The notes: generated by a model not told the origin, from the letters alone. A stretch of 64,000 bases of DNA from Bradysia coprophila (GCF_014529535.1 NW_023503409.1:2232390-2296389); one strand, 5' to 3'. Positions 40,952 through 51,463 are shown, counted from the stretch's first letter. Numbers and translations are program-made.

Positions 40952-43900
40952 ATGCCAGAACTGCCAGTGTTGAGAAAATTGAATTTGAATTGGGATAGAA
41001 GATTGGAAAAGCTTCTAAATAACAGAGATGCTCAGGTGATACTAATGTGAAGGAGAATTTATGGAACCAATAAAACCACTAAATGCAATATCAACTGCTT
41101 GCAGGACGATTACTTTCAGATTTATTCAGACGCTTCAAACACAACGATCTCTACAATTTGCATAAATTCGAACAGAAGTGGATTTACGGATGTTTGTTTC
41201 GAAATTTTAATTATAGTAGATAGTGGTGGACTTACAGTTTTCCTTTCAGTCTTGTTGGAGTGACACAGACGATACTCGCAGAGATGATGTAAGCAATATT
41301 ATTACATTGTTTACCACAGGAAAAATAATTGAATTCATCAAGCCATTTCATTTAGATAGTTATACGGCTGTCTGAACATGCCTTCTACAATACTAAGGTC
41401 AATCCATTTCCACAACTGAATTTCCCACCGACCGTTAGTTTATCTATTTATATCCAATTAAAGCGTTCCTTCAAGGATATTTCTCTCATTTAGATTAAAT
41501 CTGAAAAAAAATTGTCCAAAATCATTGAAGATGTGGCTCCTGCAGGCGGTGTTGCAGAAGCAGTGATCGATATTCGTATCAATGAAGATGTAAATCTTAT
41601 TGGTGTCGCAAGTGAGGCAGATACGTTTAGTCCTACAGTGATTCCTGACAATGGATTTATTGATGAAGAAACTGACCTTCAGAACAATCAAAAATTACCA
41701 CCTGCAGAAGCTTGTAGTACAAGTAAAGAGGCAGTTGATGGGAACAATGAAGATACGGATGTCTCCCCTGAAGTAAAAGACAATCAGAGTAATTCTTGCT
41801 GTGCAATCAATGACCTAGTCAATCAGAACAACGGCTTTGTAACTGCAGATGATGTCGTAATTGAAGTTAAAGACGATCAGAGTAACAAAACGATGGCTTG
41901 TGATGTGAACTGTGATCTAGCTAACGGTCAGAACAGTAGTGAGATTGTTCTTCCTGCTGCACATGGGAATGCAAATGTTCATACAGTGACTCTTGAAGAT
42001 GAATTTATTAATGAAGCTACAGATGAACCTAAAAATGAAGACATGGTTGCTCCGTCTGAAGTCACTGACAGCCAAAACATTACAGAGAATTTGATAAATA
42101 CTTCAAATGAGAAGAAAAACGGATGTGACAATGAAGACCCAGTACGGGCTATTGACGATGTTACAAATAGTACTGCAGAGGAACAGAACAAAGGGGTCAT
42201 GGCTGTTGAAAATATCGACAACAATGATATTATCGAAGATAAAAGTCAGACTCCCTGTTCAATCCCTGTTGATAATTCTACTCAGATTCAAGTTAATTCA
42301 ACAGAAAATGCAATGGAAGAAAAAATAGCTGTTCCTCAGCTGGTTTCGGTTTGTACTTCAAATTAAACGTTTAGTTAACTTTAATCCACTTCATGGAATT
42401 TTCTACTGCGTTGTTAAGAATCTTGTTTTACAGAAATCCAGTATCGAGTCATCCAAATCGATCCGAAACTTAGTAATGAAAGAAATCGAATTTTAAAATT
42501 CTTTTTGATTAAGACACCAAAATGTTTCAGAACAACAATATAGACGAGGTGAAACGGACTAATTCCAACCCTGAGCCGGTTTCCAGTCAGGTTGCTCCAT
42601 TCCTTCTTCAAATATTGATAGCTTTTAGAGTAGGTTCATCAACCACCCCTTTTCGGTTTCAGACTTCTTCGAAGAACAATTCTGGATTAGAGATGCGTAA
42701 AAAGCGATACAGAAAAACAGTTGACGCTAACCATCGTAGTAAGTTACGTTCTTTTAATATAAATTTTTAACCTCTTGAACGTTGACTAAAAAAGGACTGA
42801 CAAACATCTAGTCAAACATTTTCCAGATTAAATCAAATCTTATTTTTCTCTTCTTTTTCCAGAGAATGTGCAGAGTCAACTGAGTAAATCGTCTGTAAGT
42901 AAAAATAAAATTCATAAAACGACTGAGCCAATCGATAGTCACAAAAATATTAACTACTTAGGGTTGTACTAAGGTTACATCTACAACAACTGTACAAGTG
43001 ACAACGAATGACGATACAGTATTCGATGCCTTGGCAGATATGCCCGAATTCATTAACTCTTCGGTAAGATTTTCTGTGAAGTTTTAAATTTAATCTGCGT
43101 TAACAATCGAAATTTAATACGCACAGGTAATTAACCTAGCGTCATCCTACATAGAAAGCAGAATGCGACAAGAGAAAAATCAACGGACCAGATTCATTGA
43201 CTTCGATAGTGCGCTTCCATCTAGTTCTTCTAGCTTTACCCAGTCATGGAGGAACGAAAAGCTCTCATCGATAGACGATGAGTACATAAGTCCACGCGAA
43301 GCCTATAAGCAGTTGAACAATTTGTTGAAGGACGGGGTGAGTCCTTTAATTTGAATTTTCAGATTTGCATATTAGATTTCAATTTCATCATCCGCAGACC
43401 AACGAAAACCTTAAAGCTGTTATGTATGACGAGTAAGTTAGGATTTTTCAATTAATCTTCATATCTTCATTGGAAGAGCCGCATTAGAAGGATTCTTTTG
43501 AAAACGTCCTTTCAAAGTTCAGGCCAACAAGATATACCCCTGGGGTCTGATTTCGTCGAGGCCGTTTTCAAAAGAATCTCTCTATTATGCCGTTACTCTC
43601 CTAAAGACTTACCTAACTACTTTAACCGTAAAACAGTTACAATGGATTCCGTTTTGATGACGACGTCGCCTCATCCGAAGACGAATTTCTTAGCGACATT
43701 GAAGATTTGAACTTGACCAAAGCAAATTGGACGCCACCGGAATCGGAATTACGTAGACAGGTTGCAATTATTTTGAAAAAAATTCACCCGCTGGAAAACA
43801 ACTACAGCAGCATCATCGATGATATGCTGGTCAAATATTTGAACTATATCCATTCGAAGCAAAAAGTGGCTAAAGTCAACCGAATCGTCGATTGTGTAAA

Positions 43901-44241
43901 TAAGCCAGTTTCTCAGCAAGAGAAAACCGAAATGTTGATCAGACGAGAAATCAACGATAAGAAATTGAATCGTGAATTTTATCATTCACCAATGGAACCA
44001 TCGGATTTTGTAAGTCAAGGTCGAGTAAACGTTGTTGAGTCTCGATATTTCATTGTTTACTTTATAGACGGAACTTTGCGAGCGACGAAGGGAAGCAATT
44101 ATTAGAAAATACACACGGTGCCATAACGATCGTAAGTTTTGTTACAGTTACTTTATGCGTTCGATTGACGATCGTCCAGTTAGCAATGTTGGTCGGAAAA
44201 TTGCAAAATTGAAACAAGAATTGGAGTTGATTTTTGCCTAA
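40952..44241 (+). CDS. Unrecognised 14-exon gene, acidic Asn-rich protein
   Basis: Exons 40952-41035, 41105-41215, 41250-41288, 41356-41397, 41494-42348, 42434-42472, 42531-42590, 42663-42738, 42863-42894, 42962-43063, 43127-43336, 43398-43432, 43637-44009, 44068-44241. They keep one frame and give about 740 residues starting MPELPVLRKLNLNWDRR. Exon 5 (285 codons) is low-complexity, rich in Asn, Asp, Glu and Val, with loose repeats of the form VKDNQSN. The C-terminal 200 residues look folded and charged (FDDDVASSEDEFLSDIEDL, YIHSKQKV, RSIDDRPVSNVGRKIAKLK). There is no signal peptide or membrane segment. I do not recognise the family. Several exons are very short (39-60 nt), so their borders are less certain than the last two. 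The gene ends 79 bases from the convergent EHD-like gene. Confidence 0.65.
43491..43578. mobile_element. Minimal 88-bp family B MITE in an intron
   Basis: GATTCTTTTGAAAACG at the left is exactly inverted as CGTTTTCAAAAGAATC at the right. The inner GGTCTGATTTCGTC matches the subterminal block of the other family members. It lies in the intron before the penultimate exon of the 41-44 kb gene. Confidence 0.6.
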
Positions 44242-44319
44242 ATTTTTTATTGATTTACTGCATTGCACTTGTGTAACAGCTAAGATTAAACACAAAACTT
44301 TCTAGACCAAACACGCTTA

Positions 44320-45549
44320 TCACTTTCTGGCAACAAATGCATTTATATATTGATTCACATTATAGACCACTTTGTCATCGAACAGCTCAATCAGTTCCGG
44401 TTTCAATGGACTTAATTTGTTAAAGTCAAACTCTTGCAATGAAATTTGCATTTTCCCTAAATCGGGAAAGTCATCGGACGATAAATTATGCGTGCACTGT
44501 ATTCTATTGTAAATGGTTTGCAAATTTTTACAGAGATCCATTTTCTTCCGTTCCTTCCTCCACACTGACTTCATTTCATCGTACAGTTCATTTATAATGA
44601 ATGCATGAATTTTGGCTAGACGAGCTCGTTCCAACAGTTTACTTAATTGTCTGCTCGCAGCACATTTGTGAATGCTTTCCAAATCTTTGAAAAAGTCCTT
44701 CCGTTCAGCCTGAAATAATTTTCCGTTTAATGGATAACGCAATCGATAAATGTTGAGAGGGCCCACATGAACCCTAATAGCTTCTTGACTCGGTGATTTG
44801 ATCATTTTGGCTAGAGTAAACATTAGCATCCCATAAGCTCTGATAAGTTTTTGTGTATTCATGTCCGTGTTATCCAGGACGATCACCACCTTGTGTGGGT
44901 ACTTTTCCATCAACTGTCTATTGGCGTCGGAAATCGTTATAATATTGGCATCGAAGAACAGTAAAATTCGTTCAGCTTGTTGGCAGAACCAATCAAAGGC
45001 TGGTGTCAAGTCATAGCGATCGATATCAGCCACATGACCATCAATTGCGATTGAATCCTTTTGCATAACATTCGGAACGTCGATTATTGACAGAGTTTCC
45101 AATAATGGTGAATTGACTGTCGTACCCTCAAAGTGATTCAAAAAATCTAATCCAAATGCAGAAAGTGGACGGAAGGGCTTCTCCGGATCGAAAACTAACA
45201 TACTTCCTGATATAAGGTCCTCGTTCTCGCCGAAAACGTATGCATTAAAACACTCATCCATCGGAACGTTTGCCTTGTTTAAAGTGGTAATTATATCAAC
45301 GTTCGTTGTCTGCTTTATGAAGCGACGTCTGCCAACGGTATCGCCTATGATGACTAACATGGAATTGAGTACAAAATCATAGTCGTTCAAAGGTGGCATG
45401 TGAAAATGATGAAAGTGATAATATTCCTCTAATGGAAGGAGTTTAGTTTCGTAAATTGACTTGAGTATATTCCCTTCAATGATATAATCGTCGTCAGTCT
45501 CAACACTAAGATAATGGTCCGGTTTTTGGGATTTAAATAAATTGAACAT
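44320..45549 (-). CDS. EHD/Past1-like pseudo-GTPase lacking the EH domain
   Basis: Intronless, 409 residues. The frame runs through the dynamin-type domain of EHD ATPases (endocytic recycling, membrane remodelling): YYHFHHFHMPPLNDYDF, DPEKPFRPLSAFG, ERILLFFDAN-ITISD, IRAYGMLMFTLAKMI, ARLAKIHAFII. All nucleotide motifs are damaged. The P-loop is GDTVGRRRF (residues 69-77) in place of GxxxxGK[ST], switch II is DVPN (157-160) in place of DTPG, and the NKxD motif reads LDNTD (225-229). The protein ends near family residue 400, so the C-terminal EH domain (about the last 100 of 540) is missing. The frame is otherwise uninterrupted, arguing for a maintained non-hydrolysing paralogue, probably born by retroposition. 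The ATG at 45549 is used; a GTG five codons upstream is in frame. Confidence 0.85.
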   Translation of the reverse strand: MFNLFKSQKPDHYLSVETDDDYIIEGNILKSIYETKLLPLEEYYHFHHFHMPPLNDYDFVLNSMLVIIGDTVGRRRFIKQTTNVDIITTLNKANVPMDECFNAYVFGENEDLISGSMLVFDPEKPFRPLSAFGLDFLNHFEGTTVNSPLLETLSIIDVPNVMQKDSIAIDGHVADIDRYDLTPAFDWFCQQAERILLFFDANIITISDANRQLMEKYPHKVVIVLDNTDMNTQKLIRAYGMLMFTLAKMIKSPSQEAIRVHVGPLNIYRLRYPLNGKLFQAERKDFFKDLESIHKCAASRQLSKLLERARLAKIHAFIINELYDEMKSVWRKERKKMDLCKNLQTIYNRIQCTHNLSSDDFPDLGKMQISLQEFDFNKLSPLKPELIELFDDKVVYNVNQYINAFVARK

Positions 45550-46608
45550 TTTCGATTTTGACACACAGCACCGAGTTCGCGTTTCACTGCACTTCTCTTA
45601 TTTTTTCATAGAAAATTTTCCTCGAATAAACGCCAGCTCTTAAAATTTCGCTTCAACAAAACTGATGCATTGAAATAAAATTCGATGGCTGGTCTGATTA
45701 TTATCTAGCGAAACGGATAAAATGATAAAAGTAAATTGATAAAAAGTTGATTTTTGATTTCGATTGACGCTAGAATGGCTGGATGGGTATTTTATTTTCA
45801 ATATTCAGTAGCTGAGCGTTTGGTGAATTCAATTTCGAAAACACTAACACCTCTTGCATACTTAGGCCTTTTACTTTACCTTGAATAGTACAACTTATTC
45901 CAATTATTCTGAAGACAAAATGAAATTATCTGATAATTTCAGCAAAAGGACTTCACCACTGTGTATGATATTCAAGTTTTATTTTTAGTTCTTAAGTCTA
46001 GAATGTTGTTTTATTGATCTCTGTAAATACACAACATACAGAGTCACGTAGAACTCATGTGGAGCCATTTGATATCGAGTTGTAATTTTATATGCACCGC
46101 ACCATGCATGAAGAGCCCATACAAAATATACGCGCTACACCGTAAAAATTCTTGCCGTCGAATAGAGAAATTTCTGAGAGGAGATCGTTGTGATATCAGA
46201 AGCGTACCCGACAAAAGTTTGTTAGAACTTCAGGAATCCAGACGAAAATCATCTTTGTAATTGCAATCAATTGGCTACGACTAATAATTTTGCTTATCAC
46301 AGACTCTGTTCATATCGATTTTTTTTCCGTGTATCAGAAACGAAATCTGAAACCATCAAACGATTTTCATCATTTTCAATGGACATTCCCTTTGCTTGTG
46401 TAACAAGACTGGTCATTGCCACAAAGGTAAGCTCGAAACTATGATGTAGAATCATGTTTATAGTCTGGAAGTGAAAAATGAAAATTCGGCAGATCAAGTT
46501 TAATAGCAAAGACAATGTGTGCTGTGATATTGATGTAATAAAGCAAAGAAGTGTTACTCGTAACATAAGCGTGAAAAAAGAAAATTGAATTAATTTTATT
46601 GAATCGAC
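45550..46608. other. Intergenic, divergent promoters expected
   Basis: Lies between two divergently transcribed genes (minus EHD-like, plus membrane protein), so it should carry both promoters. I see no clear TATA-Inr pair. The minus-strand frame at 46297-46677 overlaps exon 1 of the next gene and is not supported. Confidence 0.35.
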
Positions 46609-48110
46609 ATGAGTTCGACGAATAGTCAATTTTTTGATCATGGCACGGTGTCGGGTAAAATGAGCGGAATCGTTCATCTCACACGAGAATTTTTTTCAAA
46701 ATGGTAAGTGATTGTTTCAGTCAATTTAACGTACCTATAGTAACGGTTTCTTGTAAAGGTGCACCTGGAAGCTTTTGCCATCACTCGTGATGGTTGTTCT
46801 TGTAGCTCTGTTAGTATGGCGTAAGTAATTTTTAATATGCGCTCAATGTTTAGCTAGTTAACATGAAATTTATTTTAGTTACCTATACGGAAAAGTCAAA
46901 GGTTCATCCACCGCTAATTGAGGCAGCTAATGGAACAATAACATTTAAAGGAAACCAAATCAATTTCGAAAGACTATCACAAACATTTTACAGTCAACTG
47001 AATAATTCAAAGATTCCAATTGCTGCGGTTCATATTGAAAATGCCATAGTTGTTGCATCCGAGTTCAGTAACGCAATTAAAAAGTTTTCCGAAAGTCTCA
47101 TCGAACTCTACTTAAACAACGTTACACTTATTGGACAATTTCATCGGACTTATCTACCAAACCTGCGAGCATTTTCGTTAAGTCAAGTAATTAACGCTGA
47201 GCAACTGGAAGCATACCAGGAGAAGGAGTATGTACGTTCAGTGCTTTTCTTCGATTTACTAGAAAACGATACATGGAAACTGGAAAACGTTTCAAATCTG
47301 GGTGTTAATATAATGTTCCATGTCAATGGATTCAAATTTATAAACGTAAACCGTGACAACAGTACGGGTAAAAGAGAACTGACCGTCTATGTTCCATATT
47401 GTAATGAAATATTGCAGAATGTCAAAGAGTCGTACGAGATCTTGTCACTAGCTACCTGTTCCATAACAAAATCGGCCATTCCAAGTGATTTAGAATATTT
47501 GAATTTGTTCGAAGTTTTGATTGTCGACGGCGATATATCGGAAATTTTAATAGGAATGGCTAAACTCCAATTTCTGTTTCTAGACCTAGCCAATACTACA
47601 ATCGACATTTCACATTTGCCAAAGTCTCTCGTCTGTTTATCGCTTAGTACAGTCCTTCTATCGTATGACGAAAGTAATTCGGATGTAGCCCTTGATAACC
47701 TTGATACGTTGTCATTGGGATTCAATTCAATGTCTGACGAAATTTACGACAACTTTAAGAAATTATTTCCTAAGGTCGATCATGTTGCTGCATTCGGACT
47801 GCAATCAGCCAATTATCGCCTATTGTTAAGCTGTTACAATGCTCGTGTATATTGGGTAGTTGTGGAAGAGTTCAATCATAACGCCGCCACCGACATTGAG
47901 AAAAATTTCAGCAATATGTTGAATACGATAGGCATCACTTCAGGCGAAGTCAATTTTCTAATTACGCTGCCGAAGTATTCGGATTCTTTGGTTGCGTTTC
48001 CATTAACTAATTTACAGGAGCACGACTATCGATTTATGTTTCTGGGTTGGTACAAATTTCTGTCGTTTGAAGCGTATCAAAATGCTGATAAGTATGTAAT
48101 ACCGATGTGA
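46609..48110 (+). CDS. Type II membrane protein with LRR-like ectodomain
   Basis: Three exons (46609-46703, 46759-46820, 46879-48110) encode 462 residues. A short cytosolic N-terminus (about 35 residues, MSSTNSQFFD) precedes a single membrane segment, LLPSLVMVVLVALLVW (about 37-52), and there is no cleavable signal pattern. The remaining 400 residues are probably lumenal or extracellular, with many N-x-S/T sites (NNS, NVT, NDT, NVS, NST, NTT). They have spaced leucine-rich stretches such as LIELYLNNVTLIG, LQFLFLDLANTTI and LVCLSLSTVLL that resemble irregular leucine-rich repeats. No catalytic motif is visible. The exon-1 ATG is the first in the frame. The family is not recognised and is possibly lineage-specific. 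Confidence 0.7.
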
Positions 48111-48280
48111 TCGGGAACTTGGGCTTAATTTTACACGTTAAAAGTTTTTCATAATTTGGCCGGGTCGAATTCATCCAAATGTATGTGTAGGTATGTACCA
48201 TAAAAAGGTTTTCAACAAGTCTGCGTAACAGTGCCTTTTCTAAAGCTTTAGGCCAAAAGTACACGATCAACTTTGCGTTG

Positions 48281-48827
48281 ATGGGATCGACAATTATGCT
48301 GCGTTTTCCATTGTGTAGCCTGTGGTGAATATCGAATTACAATGGATAACGCACGAGGGGTGACGCACTTCCATTTAATCCATTTAATCCAAAAAAAAAT
48401 TCAGTTTTACCGAAATAATTAGGCTACCCACCTGAAAAATTTGTAAAGTAATTGCGAAAAATAGATTTGCACGATCCCTAGCTCGTTTAAGTACTCGTGA
48501 GGTATAGGATTTTTTTTTGTTAAAAATGGTATTAAATTTATTTAATCCACTTTACACCAAAAACTCCTAAAAGTGGATTTTTTCGCTTTTTAACATTGTA
48601 GGATGAGTTGTAGTACGTGGTTCGATTCAACAATTTTTAAGACTTTTACAGTATTTGGTAAAATGAACTTTTTTTCCTATTTAATCCGTTTAATCCAATT
48701 TTTATTCCATTTAATCCATTAAATCCATTTAATACCATTTAATCCATTTAATTCATTTAATTCATTTAATCCATTTAATCTAGAAGTGAGTCACCCCTCG
48801 ATAACGCAGCATAATTGTCAATCTCAT
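48281..48827. mobile_element. TIR element containing TTTAATCC tandem repeats
   Basis: The left end ATGGGATCGACAATTATG-CTGCGTT and the later CGAGGGGTGAC-CACTT recur inverted at the right end (AAGTGAGTCACCCCTCG, AACGCAGCATAATTGTC). The inside is dominated by a 10-bp tandem CCATTTAATC (densest at 48690-48780). No coding capacity. Confidence 0.6.
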
Positions 48828-49357
48828 GTGTTTTCCGTCTAAGAATTGAAAGAAATTTTTTGGAATTGCAGAATTTTGTTGAACAAAATTCTAATATTTC
48901 TAAAAACTTCTAAAATTTCCACAAAAATTCTGTAAAACAGGCTTCGTATACGCAATGCTATCAAATCTTACATTCTTGCAAGTCATTTCAATGCATTGAG
49001 GAGTTAAAGTCCAACGTATTGAGGAGTTTGCCTCTCGATGTATTCACACTTTTTCATTTTTTGCTGAAATGCAATACTATCCTAGCTCACACCCCCCCTG
49101 AACCAAAATAAAGTTTTACCGAAAATGCACCCAAAAATTGATTGCTGTTCTAAATAGAGGGACCCTAGGGGAGTTCAAAACGATGGTCCGTTAGGCTGGA
49201 CCAGATGCTACCCCAACCCCATACAACTAAGAAAAACAAGAATAGACCGGCTGAAGCCTGGTGAGGTCTTTTTTCATTTTTTTTTCAATTTCTGTTTACT
49301 ACTAGCTTGGTACTCATTCAAGTACCACTTTGGTATTCAACTACCAAATTTTGGAAT

Positions 49358-49394
49358 TATAAATAGGCAAGCAAGCCGATTAATTTCATCAGTC
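49358..49394 (+). promoter_or_regulatory. TATA-Initiator pair 1
   Basis: TATAAATA at 49358 followed by TCAGTC with its A at 49391, 33 bases later. This matches the arthropod TATA and TCAGT initiator geometry. GGTGTGC follows. Confidence 0.5.
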
Positions 49395-49436
49395 GGTGTG
49401 CAGCTATCAAACAGTAAAAATATCTACAACATCCGT

Positions 49437-49715
49437 ATTAGTCAACTACCATGTTGGTAGTCAACTACCACTTTGGTAGTCAACTACCACTTTGGTAGTC
49501 AGTCAACTACCACTTTGGTAGTCAGTCAACTACCACTTTGGTAGTCAGTCAACTACCACTTTGGTAGTCAGTCAACTACCACTTTGGTAGTCAGTCAACT
49601 ACCACTTTGGTAGTCAGTCAACTACCACTTTGGTAGTCAGTCAACTACCACTTTGGTAGTCAGTCAACTACCACTTTGGTAGTCATTCAACTACCACTTT
49701 GGTAGTCAACTACCA
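49437..49715. repeat. 23-bp tandem array of a palindromic CTACCA...TGGTAG unit
   Basis: About ten head-to-tail copies of GTAGTCAGTCAACTACCACTTTG with few differences, preceded by shorter variants lacking AGTC. Each unit contains the palindrome CTACCACTTTGGTAG, so a protein-binding or recombination role is possible. Confidence 0.85.
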
Positions 49716-49726
49716 AATACTCGATT

Positions 49727-49763
49727 TATAAATAGACCAGCAGGCCGAATAATTTCGTCAGTC
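49727..49763 (+). promoter_or_regulatory. TATA-Initiator pair 2
   Basis: TATAAATA at 49727 and TCAGTC with A at 49760, again 33 bases. The region between (GACCAGCAGGCCGAATAATT) closely matches pair 1. Confidence 0.5.
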
Positions 49764-49835
49764 GGTGTGCGTCTCTCGAGTAAGAAACATCTTTGCTGCT
49801 ATATAGTTTGGGGGTCTAACTACCAACAACTACCA

Positions 49836-49928
49836 AATTGCAATGTCTGCTATGAACGATCGGTTACCAGATAACAAATAATAATTGATTTGCCTGGTGT
49901 TGGTTTGCTCATAGTAGCATTGCAATTT
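49836..49928. repeat. Hairpin 1 of the 49-50 kb element
   Basis: The arms ATTGCAATG-CTGCTATGA and TCATAGTAGCATTGCAAT pair. They continue to ACCAG/CTGGT around an AT-rich loop. It lies just downstream of TATA-Inr pair 2. Confidence 0.6.
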
Positions 49929-49962
49929 AAAAACGTGGTAGTCAACTACCAAATTGTTGAGT

Positions 49963-49999
49963 TATAAATAGGCAAGCAGGCAGAATAATTTCGTCATTC
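49963..49999 (+). promoter_or_regulatory. TATA-Initiator pair 3
   Basis: TATAAATA at 49963 with the initiator position (TCATTC, A at 49996) at the same 33-base distance. The initiator has one change from TCAGTC. Confidence 0.4.
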
Positions 50000-50078
50000 G
50001 GTGCGTAGCTCTCAAACGGTAAACATCTCTGCTGCTAAATATTTTGGGGGTCCAACTACCAACAACTACCAAACTTTC

Positions 50079-50172
50079 AAATTGCAATGTCTGCTATGAG
50101 CGATTGGTTACCAGATAACAAATAATAATTGATTTGCCTGGTGTTGGTTTGTTCATAGTAGCATTGCAATTT
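50079..50172. repeat. Hairpin 2 of the 49-50 kb element
   Basis: Near-identical copy of hairpin 1. At one stem position the 5' arm A and 3' arm C of copy 1 become G and T, turning a mismatch into a G-U pair. Confidence 0.6.
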
Positions 50173-50202
50173 GAACTTTTATCAATCACATTTTATTTGT
50201 GA

Positions 50203-50323
50203 CACAGACGGACGGACGGACAGACGGACGGACGGACGGACGGACAGACGGACGGACAGACGGACGGACGGACGGACGGACGGACGGACGGACGGACGGA
50301 CGGACGGACGGACGGACGGACAG
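50203..50323. repeat. GGAC/CAGA tetranucleotide array
   Basis: About 30 copies of ACGG with interspersed ACAG. It is close to the right terminal repeat of the 1.4-kb element. Confidence 0.9.
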
Positions 50324-50936
50324 ATGAAGTGCCCACAATAGGTCTTTTTTTCCTATGGAAAAAAGACCTAAAAATGTATGGGATGTGGAAGCATCTGGTC
50401 CAGCTTAACGGACCATCGTTTTGAACTCCCCTAGGGTCCCTCTATTTAGAACAGCAATCAATTTTTGGGTGCATTTTCGGTAAAACTTTATTTTGGTTCA
50501 GGGGGGGTGTGAGCTCGCTGTGTATTTTATAAGTTGAAGGCCTATTATTGGGCATTGTTTTTACCGAAAGTTTGCTAAAATGTACCGAAAATTGCCGAAA
50601 TTGACCGGAAATTTTGATGAAATTTAGTGAAATACCTTTTCGGCGAGTTTTGGTAAATTTAGTAAATTTTTGGTGAGTTTCGACAATTTTCAGTAATTTT
50701 CAGTTCTGGTTTAGTTCATCAGTGAACTACTTTAATATTGTAAGCAATCATTGGTGGATATAATTTTGATCCAATCTGATAATTTGTTTGTAAAAAATAT
50801 CTAATTCATGAATTTAAAATAAAATCTGCAGACGATAAGTCTATCACACATACCACTAACTCTCGCTTCTTCTGGGATAAGTGTTTCCAACAGACGTATA
50901 GAAAATCCTTTACTTAAGATGAGGAAGTACTAACTT

Positions 50937-51337
50937 GAATATATTACCTGTCCACGAGCATCACATGGATTTCCAAGTCGAAAGGTTGGCATCATTTCGT
51001 CTATTTTCCATCATGTCTTCTTAAGCTGTACGAAAATGATGACAACGATGACGTCCAATTAATTTGGGACAATGTGCTCGACATAAATTGTATCCGTTCA
51101 TCACGTCAAAAACGAAAAATCTTACGATTTTTTCCAATGTCTCGATACTGGTCCGCCGAAAATACATCGGACTTTCTGTACATTGGCTCCACAAGTGGTA
51201 TGCTTTCACATGTGTATGGCATTGGCCATCTCGGCAACACTCTGAGAATTTTGGCACTGGTTCAATCATGACGAACAACGGATTTGACGATTTTCCGTTT
51301 GACGAAGAATTTTACGAATTAGTCAATATGCACAGGT
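50937..51337 (+). pseudogene. Possible gene remnant, unrecognised
   Basis: A frame without ATG covers 50937-51271 with reasonable protein character (GWHHFVYFPSCLLKLYEN, FLYIGSTSGMLSHVYGI). A second frame continues as GSIMTNNGFDDFPFDEEFYE before stopping, suggesting a frameshifted or spliced coding region. Family unknown. A chance frame is a real alternative. Confidence 0.25.
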
Positions 51338-51463
51338 AGACAGGTCCACTTATTAGGGTAGATGAAATTTTTGTGGGATGAGTCAAACATTGAACCGTTC
51401 AATTGAACTCAGATGACTTCATTTCAAAAATTAGGAACATTGTAATATTCAAGGGCAGCATCG

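Larger units (their letters stand above)
49084..50515. mobile_element. 1.4-kb element with 150-bp terminal inverted repeats and internal promoter-hairpin units
   Basis: The ends AGCTCACACCCCCCC and GGGGGGTGTGAGCT are inverted for about 150 bp each (49084-49233, 50370-50515), including GCACCCAAAAATTGATTG. Inside, in order: a TATA-Inr pair, a 23-bp palindromic tandem array, a second TATA-Inr, a hairpin, a third TATA-Inr, a near-identical hairpin, and a GGAC tetranucleotide array. No open frame longer than trivial. A diverged relative of the ends is at 9640-9800, so it belongs to a dispersed family. Confidence 0.7.

Noticed and set aside
44129-44153. Apparent GTAAGT...TTACAG mini-intron in the last exon of the 41-44 kb gene
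   Set aside because: The sequence reads through without a stop, and only read-through joins the good C-terminal frame (RSIDDRPVSNVG); a 25-base intron is also too short.
46297-46677. 126-codon minus-strand frame
   Set aside because: Lies antisense to exon 1 of the 46.6-48.1 kb gene, begins at a non-conserved position and has no family match.
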